A DNA stretch of 64,000 nucleotides from Oribacterium sp. P6A1 (GCF_000702885.1 NZ_JNKO01000007.1:124001-188000); one strand, 5' to 3'; shown: positions 52,668-62,123, numbered from the stretch's first letter. Notes: a model not told the origin generated them from the sequence alone. Numbers and translations are program-made.

Positions 52668-53252
52668 TCAAACATAAAACTGTCCGTTTACAACATGAAC
52701 AAGTTTCCTTGTTCCGTCGGCAAGAACTATGGTGAGATCTCCGGTAAATTTCGAGTAAGATCCTGTAGCAGGATCTATCATCAAACCGGCAGTACTTCCA
52801 CCTATAGTACAAAGCATAAACTTGAGATCTACAGTACTTCCGTCGATGGTTCCCTTGTTGGTAACAGTTGTATAAGTAGCACCGTTAAGTGTAGCTACCG
52901 CTGACTGAAGCTCCAAATCGAGACCGGCTCCCTTGACCGTGCCATCCTCAAAAACAGCCTTGACACCCTCGATGGTTACTTCTTGTGTTTCACTGGTCTT
53001 ACTTGCACCATCTGCAGTGACAGTGGTTGTACCATTGTTAGTTGATGCTGCAAAACCTGTTGTAGTCTGCGCAACTGTTCCTGTTGTTCCTGTTGTACCT
53101 GTGGTACTTGATGAGCCAGAATCGCTATCAGATGAACCACGATCTGTTGAAGAATTAGTACTTCCACTTGTGGAATTGGCAGCAAATGCAGACACAGCGC
53201 TTGATGCAGAAAGTGCAAACACCAGCGCAAGTGTAAGAATTTTCTTTTTCAT
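52668..53252 (-). CDS. secreted Ser/Thr/Gly-rich protein of the polysaccharide locus
   Basis: A 194-residue exported protein: signal peptide MKKKILTLALVFALSASSAVSAFAA, a low-complexity linker (SSDSDSGSSSTTGTTGTTG, about residues 40-60) and a beta-rich C-terminal domain of about 115 residues (TIEGVKAVFEDGTVKGAGL ... GDLTIVLADGTRKLVHVVNGQFYV). I do not recognise the domain. AGGAGG precedes the start. Position between the LCP and CpsB genes suggests a wall or matrix protein made together with the polysaccharide. Confidence 0.75.
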   Translation of the reverse strand: MKKKILTLALVFALSASSAVSAFAANSTSGSTNSSTDRGSSDSDSGSSSTTGTTGTTGTVAQTTTGFAASTNNGTTTVTADGASKTSETQEVTIEGVKAVFEDGTVKGAGLDLELQSAVATLNGATYTTVTNKGTIDGSTVDLKFMLCTIGGSTAGLMIDPATGSYSKFTGDLTIVLADGTRKLVHVVNGQFYV

Positions 53253-53327
53253 TTGGTCATCGCCTCCTTACTTTTGTATTTAGGCATCAAGCTTTCTGTG
53301 CACATAGCTTTAGCCCATACTATAAAT

Positions 53328-54596
53328 TTATACTTCTCTGTAAAAAATGTTTAGGACCGATTTGTCAATATCCATGTAATCCGGCCAGAATTCATCATAT
53401 TCAGTTATCCGTATATCACCTTTTGGTGTGATAAAGCTTGATTCAGAAAGTGGATCATCTTTCATAAGGATTTCCAGAGCCAGGTCAAGATATGTTCCCT
53501 TTTCCATATTTGTGATGATGTTGTCATCTAAAAGCTGAAACATTTGCGGAACCGTGTCCTTATCCTTTTTCTGCTCTGAAATCAGTTTCTTTTCAAAGGC
53601 GATGGCATATATGCGCTGCCGGTCCATACGGCTTATGGGAGATCCGGCCACATCGGTATCTCTCCAGCGGACAAACATCTCTGCCAGTTCTCCCTGAAGA
53701 TCTACCCTGGCGCCCTTTTTGAATACAGGATCCGCTTTTTCTATGCTGTCATCCGGAACTTCTACCGTTACTCCTCCCACAAAATCATTTAGACGATTGA
53801 TGATTCCGGCAGGGCCAGCCATGTATCCATCGATTGGTAATCCCCCGAAGAGCCATGAAACAGCCGTGGTTGCAAGCTTTCCGGACAGCTCATGATTGTC
53901 TCCCATCCACCAAGCCAGAGTCAGATGATCATGGCCGATGCGAAGGATGTTGTAGTTATAATCTGTAACATACATATCGCACATGGTGTCTCTGGGCACC
54001 TGTATTATGGTCACCTGATTCTTTGCAGTATCATGAGCCAACAGGAAAATACCGTCACTTCTTCCCGTATCATGGGAATCAAAATCCTCTTTCAGAGGTC
54101 TGTCTGTATCTATACCAAGTATCAGATATGCCTTCACCGCAGTATTACGCTTATAATGCTTTCCATTGTAATAAAGCTCCGGAAGATCAAATACCTTTGG
54201 TCGTTCTTCCACTGTGATACCATTGAGGGCATATTCCGGTTTACTGATATCTTCCCCCGGCTTACAGGTAACTTTGAGAATCTGCTTGTCCGGATTGCTG
54301 GCCATATCTATAAGATCCCGGAGTTCCTCTTTACCGATATTCTCTCCACCAAGAATCCCCGTACTACCGTCTCCAAAAGCTCCGGAATCCAGAAGCTGCT
54401 TGTTGAAAGCTTCAACCTTCTCCGGATCCTGCCCTATCTCAGCCGCCTGGTTTACACTTATCCGGGCCTGATACTGTTGATATACCCAGACGCCTCCTGC
54501 TATAGCGATGATCATCACCCCTGCGATGAATATCTTTAGGGGTCTCTGCCTTTTTCTCTTTGCTCTTTCTTTTTCTAAATGTTGTTCTCTTGCCAT
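53328..54596 (-). CDS. LytR-CpsA-Psr (LCP) family transferase
   Basis: LCP proteins attach lipid-linked polymers to peptidoglycan. The 422-residue protein has a basic cytoplasmic tail, one membrane helix (about 22-41, IFIAGVMIIAIAGGVWVYQQY) and the LCP domain with YLILGIDTD, GRSDGIFLLAH, QVPRDT and RMDRQR, carrying the conserved Arg and Asp residues that bind the pyrophosphate. I chose the ATG at 54596 (TAGGAG upstream). It is the promoter-proximal gene of the polysaccharide operon and faces the SGNH-fold gene C across 156 bases. Confidence 0.92.
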   Translation of the reverse strand: MAREQHLEKERAKRKRQRPLKIFIAGVMIIAIAGGVWVYQQYQARISVNQAAEIGQDPEKVEAFNKQLLDSGAFGDGSTGILGGENIGKEELRDLIDMASNPDKQILKVTCKPGEDISKPEYALNGITVEERPKVFDLPELYYNGKHYKRNTAVKAYLILGIDTDRPLKEDFDSHDTGRSDGIFLLAHDTAKNQVTIIQVPRDTMCDMYVTDYNYNILRIGHDHLTLAWWMGDNHELSGKLATTAVSWLFGGLPIDGYMAGPAGIINRLNDFVGGVTVEVPDDSIEKADPVFKKGARVDLQGELAEMFVRWRDTDVAGSPISRMDRQRIYAIAFEKKLISEQKKDKDTVPQMFQLLDDNIITNMEKGTYLDLALEILMKDDPLSESSFITPKGDIRITEYDEFWPDYMDIDKSVLNIFYREV

Positions 54597-54700
54597 GAAT
54601 TCTCCTATATTTTGTATAGACGAAGTTTGACATATGACCACATTATATTAAATTATGGGCGAATTCGAAAATTTTTCTGACATATACGTCGTTTAAATGC

Positions 54701-54730
54701 TTGAGGGGCTTAGTTAAAATAGGATAAAAT
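54701..54730 (+). promoter_or_regulatory. candidate promoter of SGNH-fold gene C
   Basis: TTGAGG (54701-54706), 18 bases, TAAAAT (54725-54730). A second TTGACA-16-TAAATT possibility starts near 54628. On the minus strand TATAAT near 54650 could serve the LCP operon, so the gap holds divergent promoters. Confidence 0.5.
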
Positions 54731-54752
54731 CTTTTTCAATGAGAGGAAAATC

Positions 54753-56588
54753 ATGTATCGAAATAATCGAATCGGGAACGTTTCTCCTTTTGTGAAGAAA
54801 CTGTTCGGCGGAACCGTACTGGGGATCGTTCTATGCGGCACCTCTTTTTTTGTAGTACGGGACTATCAGGAACAGAAATCATATCAGGCCTGGGCACGAA
54901 CAAAAAATCAGGAACTGTATAACCAGTCACTGACAAGGCGAACCGAAGAACGCCTTAGTCTGAAAGAGTCTCAGAAGAAAAATGACAGCTTCTACCAGCG
55001 CCTTCATGATCACCTTCCGGTACGTATCCTCGTGTTGGGAGATGCTTACGGACATGGGCTTGGTGCCGAAAAGAAAAAATCCACCTGGTTTTCTATCCTT
55101 GAAAATTCTCTCCGTAAGAAATATAAGGTTAATGTCACTATCGACAATATGTCTTTATCCGGATCAACCACTGCTTATTCCGGTTTTGGTCTTCTGTCGT
55201 CCATGGATAATCAGTCCGAAGGCGGAAAGGATTATGATCTTTGCATCTTAAGCTTCGGTACAAATGATAAGCCGAAGGACTTTTCTCTCTGGTATGAGGG
55301 AATTCTCAGAAATCTGCAGGAGAAATACCCTCATTGCAGTGTGATGTCGATTCTCGGTCATCAGGGTGTCATGCAGCCGGAATCAGGTTATCTGGATGAA
55401 AATGCCAATGCTCTGAAAAATCTCACGAAAACTTATGACGGTGCCCTGATAGATATGCCGTCGGCCATGTCACCGAAGGACCGTGATAATTCCGAAGACA
55501 AAGGAAGCCAGTATACAAACGATGGTCTCTTCCTGAACGATTCCGGGCAGAAACTTCTCGCAGATACCATTTTTCATTCCATCGTATCTACTGTTTCGAA
55601 ATACCCGGATTACAAAAAAGATGCGGTAACACCGGTTTCTCCGGAAGCTCCGGCGCTGATGGATCCGGTATATATCCCTTCAGATAATTTTACCCGTATC
55701 GATCAGTATACTCTGACCATAGGTCCTGCTGCTTTAAAAGAAGCCGGCATAGATACCGAGCATTTTATCGGAACACTTGGTGTGGACTTTTCTTATATTC
55801 CGGGTGCCAATGACCTTCTGGTAAGTGATGGAGGCCGGGGCCTCGGACGGAATGCATTTTCACTTACGGATACGAAAGAGGAACGCGCCATCGAACCCAT
55901 CAACGATCACGTGAAGATCTCGGATTATCTGATGCTCAGCTTCCTTACAAAGTCTCAGGCTGACACTTTCCGGGGAGTGCTTTTCACAAAAGATGTCCCT
56001 ATGTCGGAAACCCTGGACGCATTCACGTCACCGGAAATCATCGGTCCCGTGGATGGAACAGGCACATTGATCCCTCTGGACCGGGAGGGAAAGAAAATCA
56101 CCGAGACGGATACAGAAACCTCTGCCCCGGTAACCGGTACTTCTGCATCTAAACCGGCTTCTTCGAAAGCATCTGCTGCTAAAAAAGAATCAGAGAATGC
56201 TGTAAATGAAACTCTGGTAAACAGTCGTCCCGCAGAAGCACACAGTGAAGAAATCACTTCTGAGAAGGCAACGGAGAATTCCCGGGAGTCTGCCTATTCC
56301 GAACCTGAAAGTGATGAAGTCGTGACGCATACTCAGGATCAGCCATCGGAAAAGTCCGGTGAGACTAACCATGCTAATGATACTACTAATAATACTGATA
56401 ATGGTAATGAAACCAGCGAGACCGGCGTCACAAACTCAAGTGTTTCTGAATCTGCTTCATCTGATGTGTCTGAAGACTCCTTTCCCACACTTCCGGATGA
56501 TGCGAATCAAACCTCTTTAACTAAACCGGATATCGTAAAGGGGGACCATCTCATGACCACCTCTTCTCCAAAGGTGAAGACGTACTGA
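54753..56588 (+). CDS. membrane-anchored SGNH-fold protein C, catalytic Ser and His lost
   Basis: A 611-residue paralogue of the 25768 and 27972 proteins, facing the LCP gene. N-terminal helix (LFGGTVLGIVLCGTSFFVV, about 15-33), charged coiled stretch, SGNH-like domain (about 88-290), the shared second domain (about 305-430) and a Ser/Thr/Glu tail with a short Asn/Thr repeat (NDTTNNTDNGNETSE). The nucleophile block is ILVLGDAYGHG (Ser to Ala); block III FGTNDKP keeps Asn; block V NDGLFLNDSG has Phe for His. It is the least eroded of the three. GAGAGG precedes the ATG. Linked by position to polysaccharide attachment. Confidence 0.82.
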   Translation: MYRNNRIGNVSPFVKKLFGGTVLGIVLCGTSFFVVRDYQEQKSYQAWARTKNQELYNQSLTRRTEERLSLKESQKKNDSFYQRLHDHLPVRILVLGDAYGHGLGAEKKKSTWFSILENSLRKKYKVNVTIDNMSLSGSTTAYSGFGLLSSMDNQSEGGKDYDLCILSFGTNDKPKDFSLWYEGILRNLQEKYPHCSVMSILGHQGVMQPESGYLDENANALKNLTKTYDGALIDMPSAMSPKDRDNSEDKGSQYTNDGLFLNDSGQKLLADTIFHSIVSTVSKYPDYKKDAVTPVSPEAPALMDPVYIPSDNFTRIDQYTLTIGPAALKEAGIDTEHFIGTLGVDFSYIPGANDLLVSDGGRGLGRNAFSLTDTKEERAIEPINDHVKISDYLMLSFLTKSQADTFRGVLFTKDVPMSETLDAFTSPEIIGPVDGTGTLIPLDREGKKITETDTETSAPVTGTSASKPASSKASAAKKESENAVNETLVNSRPAEAHSEEITSEKATENSRESAYSEPESDEVVTHTQDQPSEKSGETNHANDTTNNTDNGNETSETGVTNSSVSESASSDVSEDSFPTLPDDANQTSLTKPDIVKGDHLMTTSSPKVKTY

Positions 56589-56673
56589 TAAGCAGCTCGA
56601 AGCCGTGTGACTCCTTATATTAAAAATCGAAAGCAGTTGTGCTGCCCATCACATATCCTTAGCTTATAAAAAA

Positions 56674-56702
56674 AGAAGTGCTGCAACTTATGCAACACTT
56701 CT
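56674..56702. terminator. bidirectional terminator
   Basis: AGAAGTGCTGC (56674-56684) pairs with GCAACACTTCT (56692-56702), flanked by A6 and T6. It separates the convergent SGNH-fold gene C and Na/Pi gene. Confidence 0.88.
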
Positions 56703-56741
56703 TTTTTAATGTATAGTTCCGTAAATCAATCGAAGGATTTT

Positions 56742-58418
56742 TTAGAATGCCACTGCTTTTACTGCAGCATTACGGTTCTTTGCCTCATAAAGCGAGAACG
56801 CGATATTGATGGCATGATCTCCTACGCGTTCGATACCGGAAACGATATCCGAGAAGAAAATGCCTGCTCTTACGGAGCACTTACCTTCGCTGAGTCTCTG
56901 GATATGCTTATCCTGAAGGCTTAGCTCCAGACTGTCGGTCTCGTCCTCAAGAGTACGAACCTCTTCCATATTTGTCATATCCCCCGTAACGAACATGTCG
57001 AGGGAATCTCTCATAAGCTTGTTGACCACATCCATCATGCCCTTCAGGTCTTCCTTCGCAAGATCCGACATATGGACATCCTTTTCGGTAAAATACTTCA
57101 CCACATCTGCGATATCCTCTGCATGATCGCCGATTCTTTCTATATCCGAACATACATGGAAATATCCTGCAATGAGATCCGCGTCCCGTAGAGGAATGGC
57201 ATTCTGGTTTATCTTTGTCATATATGTGGTTATCTGTTCGCAGAGCCAGTCGATATACTTCTCTGTCTCATAGACCTTTTCGATACCTGAGCCGTCCTCA
57301 TTGATGAGACACTCCATGGCAGTGTTCAGGTTCTTGAAGGCTGCATTGGCCATGCGCTCCATTTCCTGTTTTGCCATGTAAATGGCAACTGCCGGGTTAG
57401 GAAGCTTGTTGATATTGATGTACTTGAGACGGAACTCTCCATCCTCTTTGGATTCCGGAGTCTGATCCTCTTTGACCAGAACATAAGTAAGCTTGATGAT
57501 CTGGTCCATAAACGGATAGAAAATGATAACCTGGAACACCTTAAATATAAAGTGGGCAAATGCTATATTTCGTCCAAGAGATCCCGGGTCGTTTCCGGTT
57601 CCGGAGATGAATCTTATGATGTTCTCGATATGTCCGGCGAAAAGCATTAGCAGGATAAACATGAGAACTGTTCCGAATATGTTGAACAAAAGGTGGATGA
57701 GGGCTGCGCGCTTTGCATTGACATTACCCTGAAGAGCTGTAAGAACTGCGCTTGAACATGCGCCGATGTTACAACCAAGGATAATGAACATACAGATGCG
57801 AAGATCCACAAGACCCATGGAACCCATGACAACGAGTATGGATACTGTCACGGATGATGACTGAACAATGGAGGTGATGACAAATCCCATGAGAAGTCCC
57901 AGCACCGGATTTGTAAAGCCGGAAAGGAAACTTATAACCGCCGGAATCTCTCTTAGATCCGCCATTGAGCCCGACATGGTGGAGATACCCACGAACAAAA
58001 GTCCGAAACCCATGACGATCTCACCTGATTTTTTAACAGTCGGATAAGGAATGAAATTCATCATGATAGCACCGGCAAAAATAAAGATAGGCGCTATCGC
58101 TGACAATCGGAAGGCAACCAGCAATGCCGTCACCGTGGTACCGATGTTTGCACCAAGTATGATACCGCAGGCATTGGACAATGCCATCAGTCCTGAATTT
58201 ACGAATGTTACTACCATTACCGTGGCAGTACTGGAGGACTGAATCACAGCCGTGAAGAACAGACCAACAAGCACTCCCGTGAGTCTCGTTCTGGTGAATG
58301 TCTCCAGAATCTTTCTGAGCTTGTTACCGGCAACCTTTTCGATACCGTGACTCATCATGTACATACCTGCAATGAAGAGGCCCAGCCCACCTAACAGACT
58401 TACAAAAATTGTAATCAT
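56742..58418 (-). CDS. Na/Pi cotransporter family protein with PhoU domain
   Basis: A 558-residue transporter (NptA/YjbB type). Two inverted membrane repeats each hold the QSSS motif (VIQSSSTATVMVVTFVNSG near 60; IVQSSSVTVSILVVMGS near 185). The last 200 residues are a PhoU-like helical bundle (CSDIERIGDHAEDIADV and the second copy IVSGIERVGDHAINIA). It probably imports phosphate with sodium or effluxes it; direction is not readable. GGGAGAAA precedes the ATG. Monocistronic between two terminators. Confidence 0.93.
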   Translation of the reverse strand: MITIFVSLLGGLGLFIAGMYMMSHGIEKVAGNKLRKILETFTRTRLTGVLVGLFFTAVIQSSSTATVMVVTFVNSGLMALSNACGIILGANIGTTVTALLVAFRLSAIAPIFIFAGAIMMNFIPYPTVKKSGEIVMGFGLLFVGISTMSGSMADLREIPAVISFLSGFTNPVLGLLMGFVITSIVQSSSVTVSILVVMGSMGLVDLRICMFIILGCNIGACSSAVLTALQGNVNAKRAALIHLLFNIFGTVLMFILLMLFAGHIENIIRFISGTGNDPGSLGRNIAFAHFIFKVFQVIIFYPFMDQIIKLTYVLVKEDQTPESKEDGEFRLKYININKLPNPAVAIYMAKQEMERMANAAFKNLNTAMECLINEDGSGIEKVYETEKYIDWLCEQITTYMTKINQNAIPLRDADLIAGYFHVCSDIERIGDHAEDIADVVKYFTEKDVHMSDLAKEDLKGMMDVVNKLMRDSLDMFVTGDMTNMEEVRTLEDETDSLELSLQDKHIQRLSEGKCSVRAGIFFSDIVSGIERVGDHAINIAFSLYEAKNRNAAVKAVAF

Positions 58419-58723
58419 TTAGTTTCTCCCTATTTTCGTGAATCCTTTGTTCAAAAGACCACTTTCTCTTTATTTTTGCCCATACAATTTTAAGTATATC
58501 GCACAATCTTTTATTAAAATAGTACATATTTAGAGAAAGCCATAAGATAATTTGAATATTTTTGCATTTATCGTACAAAAATTTTGTGAATAAACCTGGT
58601 CTTCGCCCTGTTTAAAACAGAGATCAAATCTTCTAATAAAAAGCGGGAGCCTGTCTGCAATTCCCAGACCAGCTCCCCCACTTTCATTTAATCCGTCAAC
58701 ATAAACCATTTCAAAATACAATC
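58419..58723. other. 305-base intergenic region
   Basis: Holds the terminator of the 58724-59236 gene (58645-58677) and an AT-rich stretch before the Na/Pi gene that should contain its promoter. No gene seen. Confidence 0.6.
58645..58677 (-). terminator. terminator of the 58724-59236 gene
   Basis: GGGAGC (58645-58650) pairs with GCTCCC (58672-58677), extended by GTCTG/CAGAC; on the minus strand GCTTTTTATT follows. Confidence 0.85.
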
Positions 58724-59236
58724 TCATGAAATATTTCCCTCTGACTCCTGTTTCTCTTTTCTTCCTATGAATATCATGGCAGCTGTCAAAAGAAGAATGG
58801 CGCCAACTATGAAATAGTATTTTGTAAAAGCGCTTGTAGTTCCATAGATGTCCAATACTCCATGTAATATGGAGCCCACTGTAAGTGTCGTAATCCCGTA
58901 TCCCCATAAATCAATTGTCTGTTGTCCGGGAAATCCCGCTCCCGGTCCTTTTACATCCATTGCAGCGAGCATCCACGGAAGAACTCCAAGGACCAAAGGA
59001 AATGCAAAGGCATACAGCATATAATAGGAATAAACTCCGAAACTGAAATACTCATAAACTGCGCCAAACACAGCTGCTGCTATGGTGGAAATGACATATC
59101 TCAGGACCTTTCTCATAGCCAGCTTCCTGTTTATGAGCCGTTGCGCTGCGCTGTCCTCATTTATTATTTCGATGTTTTTTTCTCTGTCCTGATCTGTTAC
59201 TGTTAAAGTTTCTTTTAAACTGATATAATTCGTCAT
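58724..59236 (-). CDS. uncharacterised 170-residue membrane protein
   Basis: I do not recognise a named family. After about 40 hydrophilic residues there are four hydrophobic segments (VISTIAAAVFGAVYEYF, MLYAFAFPLVLGVLPWMLA, GITTLTVGSILHGVLDIYG, YYFIVGAILLLTAAMIFIG). GGAGG precedes the ATG. It lies about 100 bases after the phosphodiester glycosidase gene in the same direction; the gap holds an 11-bp inverted repeat. No enzymatic motif is visible. Confidence 0.75.
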   Translation of the reverse strand: MTNYISLKETLTVTDQDREKNIEIINEDSAAQRLINRKLAMRKVLRYVISTIAAAVFGAVYEYFSFGVYSYYMLYAFAFPLVLGVLPWMLAAMDVKGPGAGFPGQQTIDLWGYGITTLTVGSILHGVLDIYGTTSAFTKYYFIVGAILLLTAAMIFIGRKEKQESEGNIS

Positions 59237-59250
59237 TATTACCTCCTGAT

Positions 59251-59310
59251 GCAGGACTTATTCATTATCCGGTTACTCCGTTATCGGCACCATACATGTA
59301 TAAGTCCTGC
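59251..59310. repeat. 11-bp inverted repeat across a ribosome-site leader
   Basis: GCAGGACTTAT (59251-59261) is perfectly inverted at 59300-59310 with a 38-base loop. On the minus strand it ends a few bases before the GGAGG of the 58724-59236 gene, so the fold could affect its translation. Confidence 0.6.
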
Positions 59311-59338
59311 GATTTACTCTTATAGCTTTTTCGCAATT

Positions 59339-60430
59339 CTAATCCTGCTTTGCGATATATATGATGTCGCTCACGGATCTCTCTGAAATTTTATTTCCTC
59401 CGGTGGTGGGCTTATTCACTATCTGACCGTTGAAATACATGGTGCTGGAACCGCCGCCGTCAAGGTTGTAGGCAGTTGTACATCCAAGGCTCTGCATAAA
59501 TTCCGCAAGCTGATACAGTGTGAGTCCGGTTGATTCACTTGTTCTTCCGTCCGTAACAACGAAAACATAGTGTCCGTCCTCCAGCATGCCGATTGCCGTT
59601 CTTGGGTTGGAGGCCATGGCCTTTCCAACTTCCTCATCCTTCGTTACCGCGATCTCTCCGTCTATAACAAGTCCGGGGCCGAAACTTAATACATCAGAAG
59701 CGCCTTCTGACAGAATCTCTTCTGCACTTACCTCATCCTCAGAAAAGATCCGTAAGGTTCCGTCGGTGAGAATTGCCAGATCCTCATTTCCCCTGGAGGT
59801 TGATCTGTAAAGAGTGCCGTTCCTTACTACGTATCCCTCGTTCTGAGCTCCGTAAAAATCGCCGTTGATAGCAAGGATCGCATTATTTTCCTCCGCGATT
59901 TCCGAAGTCTCTGCCTTGACGTTCTTTCCGTATGTGTCTTCGGCAAATGCCGTCTTTATGAGATCCTGTGAAGTATAGGCATCGCTGTCTTCCGTTGTTG
60001 CATCTCCCACAAGTCTCACATCTGCAACGTATATTGATGTGTCATTTGCCCTGTATTCCGATACTGTTATGGTCTTTACGCTGTCTGAATAGGTTCCCAG
60101 GGCTGTGTCAGAGCTAACAGTATCTATGGTGGTGGTCACATCCGCCGTAGCTGATGTGGTTTTGGATGTATGGCTTCCAGGCTTTGCCATTCCGGGACCG
60201 CCTGATGGTCTTTCGTGTTTCTTCTTTTCACTTACTGCCGCATCCTCCGCGGTCACTGATTTACTTACTTCCTTTACAGTCACCTGAAGCCTCTCTGTAT
60301 CAGCGCTGTATCTCTTGGGAATAACAAAAGTGTCAAGCAGCGCATAGCTCGTAAACATGATGAGCAGACTGTAATATATTAAATTGAATTTTCCTGAGGA
60401 AATATTCCTCGGCATAGTACTGGTCTTCAT
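59339..60430 (-). CDS. exported phosphodiester glycosidase family protein (NAGPA-like)
   Basis: A 363-residue protein with an N-terminal membrane anchor (LIYYSLLIMFTSYALLDTFVI) and a NAGPA/phosphodiester glycosidase domain: NAILAINGDFYGAQN, RTAIGMLEDGHYVFVVTDGR and AYNLDGGGSSTMYFNGQIVN. The family removes GlcNAc from phosphodiester linkages (as in the mammalian uncovering enzyme) and occurs in bacteria with wall glycopolymers. I chose the ATG at 60430 (AGAGG five bases upstream). It is 28 bases after the GT2-GtrA gene, suggesting they act on the same glycan. Confidence 0.88.
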   Translation of the reverse strand: MKTSTMPRNISSGKFNLIYYSLLIMFTSYALLDTFVIPKRYSADTERLQVTVKEVSKSVTAEDAAVSEKKKHERPSGGPGMAKPGSHTSKTTSATADVTTTIDTVSSDTALGTYSDSVKTITVSEYRANDTSIYVADVRLVGDATTEDSDAYTSQDLIKTAFAEDTYGKNVKAETSEIAEENNAILAINGDFYGAQNEGYVVRNGTLYRSTSRGNEDLAILTDGTLRIFSEDEVSAEEILSEGASDVLSFGPGLVIDGEIAVTKDEEVGKAMASNPRTAIGMLEDGHYVFVVTDGRTSESTGLTLYQLAEFMQSLGCTTAYNLDGGGSSTMYFNGQIVNKPTTGGNKISERSVSDIIYIAKQD

Positions 60431-60458
60431 TTTCACCTCTTTTTCCTTTGTATATACT

Positions 60459-61679
60459 TCACTTTACCGCCACGCTAAGATTCTTAGCCGACTTGAACCT
60501 TTCTTCCGGCATGATCTCTACATCTTCCGGCACGTGAGTTTTACGGTTTTTCTTTCCTTTTGTTCCCTTTGCAAAAACGATTTTTCTTTGTACAGCGAAA
60601 CTGACGAAGAACATAAGTACTTCAACCAAAACTTTGAGTATAACGGGATCTGCTCCGGTATAGGTCGTGAACAGATAAAGAAGAACCGAATTCACTGTAA
60701 GTATGCTCACCGCAAGGGCTGCATATTTTATAGCCGATGACTTTCCGTTTTCCTCCGCCTTCTTGCTTGTCTTATCCGAGTCATAGCCCGCAAACACAAA
60801 ATTTCGGTTAATGCTATAGTTGAACACAGCGCTTGTAATCCGGGCAAAGACATTGGCAAAAAGCACCACTGAAACGGATGTTCCGAAAAGGGCAACTATG
60901 CAAAGGAACACGAGGTAATCAATGATAAAACTTAGGAAACTGGAAGCGCTGAATTTAAAGATCTCTCCATATATCCGGGCCGAATCCTTAAAAGGATCAA
61001 AGTGACTTCCCGCGTTGTTGTCGATATATATTGTTTCTATGGGAAGTTCCTCCATGGGAAGGCCCTGACGAGCAAACTCCATAAGCATGTTCATCTCATA
61101 TTCATAGCGGTCTCCGGAGATTTCAAGCATTCTCTCCGTAAGTTCCTTTGAAAAGGCTCTCATTCCGGTCTGGGTATCATAAATGCCCACCCCTGAAAGC
61201 ATTCTGAAAACGCTTCTTGTAATGCCGTTTCCAATGCGGCTTCTGAGGGGGGATGAGGGGCTCTGCTTACGGCTTCCGAGGACAAGTGTACCCGAATGAA
61301 CTGCTGCATATTCCACAAGCCTTACGGCATCACTGACCCTGTGCTGGCCGTCGGAGTCAATAACAACCACCGCGTATCCCGGCTCGTACCTGTATTTATC
61401 CCTGATGTATCTGAATGCCTCTTTCATGGCATATCCCTTACCTCTGTTTTCCGGGTAGCTTATGACATGGGCAAAAAGTTTTGCATCTTCAAATATAAGA
61501 CGGAACTTTTCTGCCGGCACCTTCCCGGATTTCACTGCGTTTCCTCCTGCAGATCCGTCATCTACCACAACTACCTCAAAACCCGAAGCTGCGGCTTCGG
61601 CTGCTACTTCTATAAGCTTGTCATCCGGCTCATACGCCGGAATCACTGCAATCTTTATAAGTGCTGATTCTATATACAT
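60459..61679 (-). CDS. GT2 glycosyltransferase fused to a GtrA-like membrane domain
   Basis: A 406-residue fusion. Residues 1-220 are a DPM1-like GT2 (KIAVIPAYEPDDKL, VVVVDDGSAGG, VVVIDSDGQHR with the DxD, GVGIYDTQTGMRAF). Residues about 235-375 form a four-helix GtrA-type flippase domain (FLSFIIDYLVFLCIVALFG, VFNYSINRNFVF). Such pairs make and flip polyprenyl-phosphate sugars for polymer decoration. The ATG at 61679 has AAAGGAG upstream. It is followed by the phosphodiester glycosidase. Confidence 0.92.
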   Translation of the reverse strand: MYIESALIKIAVIPAYEPDDKLIEVAAEAAASGFEVVVVDDGSAGGNAVKSGKVPAEKFRLIFEDAKLFAHVISYPENRGKGYAMKEAFRYIRDKYRYEPGYAVVVIDSDGQHRVSDAVRLVEYAAVHSGTLVLGSRKQSPSSPLRSRIGNGITRSVFRMLSGVGIYDTQTGMRAFSKELTERMLEISGDRYEYEMNMLMEFARQGLPMEELPIETIYIDNNAGSHFDPFKDSARIYGEIFKFSASSFLSFIIDYLVFLCIVALFGTSVSVVLFANVFARITSAVFNYSINRNFVFAGYDSDKTSKKAEENGKSSAIKYAALAVSILTVNSVLLYLFTTYTGADPVILKVLVEVLMFFVSFAVQRKIVFAKGTKGKKNRKTHVPEDVEIMPEERFKSAKNLSVAVK

Positions 61680-62123
61680 AATTCCTGCTCCTTTCAGAAC
61701 TCTGATCTGCTCCGGTCTCAAAGATTTGGAAGCACTTGACTATAGTACTTCACAGACCGAAATATCGATTGATCTCATCAATTTCCTATAAAAATACATT
61801 CCGTCGACTAAGTTTTAATCTATCGTCGTATTAATTGGCTAATGCTCAGGTCACTACCTGTATGGCTGTATCTTACGAAACGAAGCTTGAATGATGCTGA
61901 AGAAAAGTAGGAAAAAAATAAGCCATCCAAAACAATTTGCGTTTCGAATGACTTTTACAAGATTGCAAAAAAAATAACCGCCCCAGCCTGGAAAGTTGAG
62001 CGGTTATTTTTGTAACCAATTAAGTTAAGGGCTAACCGTCTACGGCAAGCGCCTTCCTTAATGAAATAGTAAATTATAATTCAGATACTTTCAATAGGTT
62101 TTGAAAATCTTTCTCATATTCCA
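61680..62123. other. 444-base intergenic region
   Basis: Holds the bidirectional terminator at 61971-62010. The remainder, including the likely promoter of the GT2-GtrA gene, shows no recognisable gene. Confidence 0.6.
61971..62010. terminator. bidirectional intrinsic terminator
   Basis: AAAATAACCGC (61971-61981) is perfectly inverted at 62000-62010, with A and T runs on both sides. It ends the 62124-63800 transcript. Confidence 0.9.
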
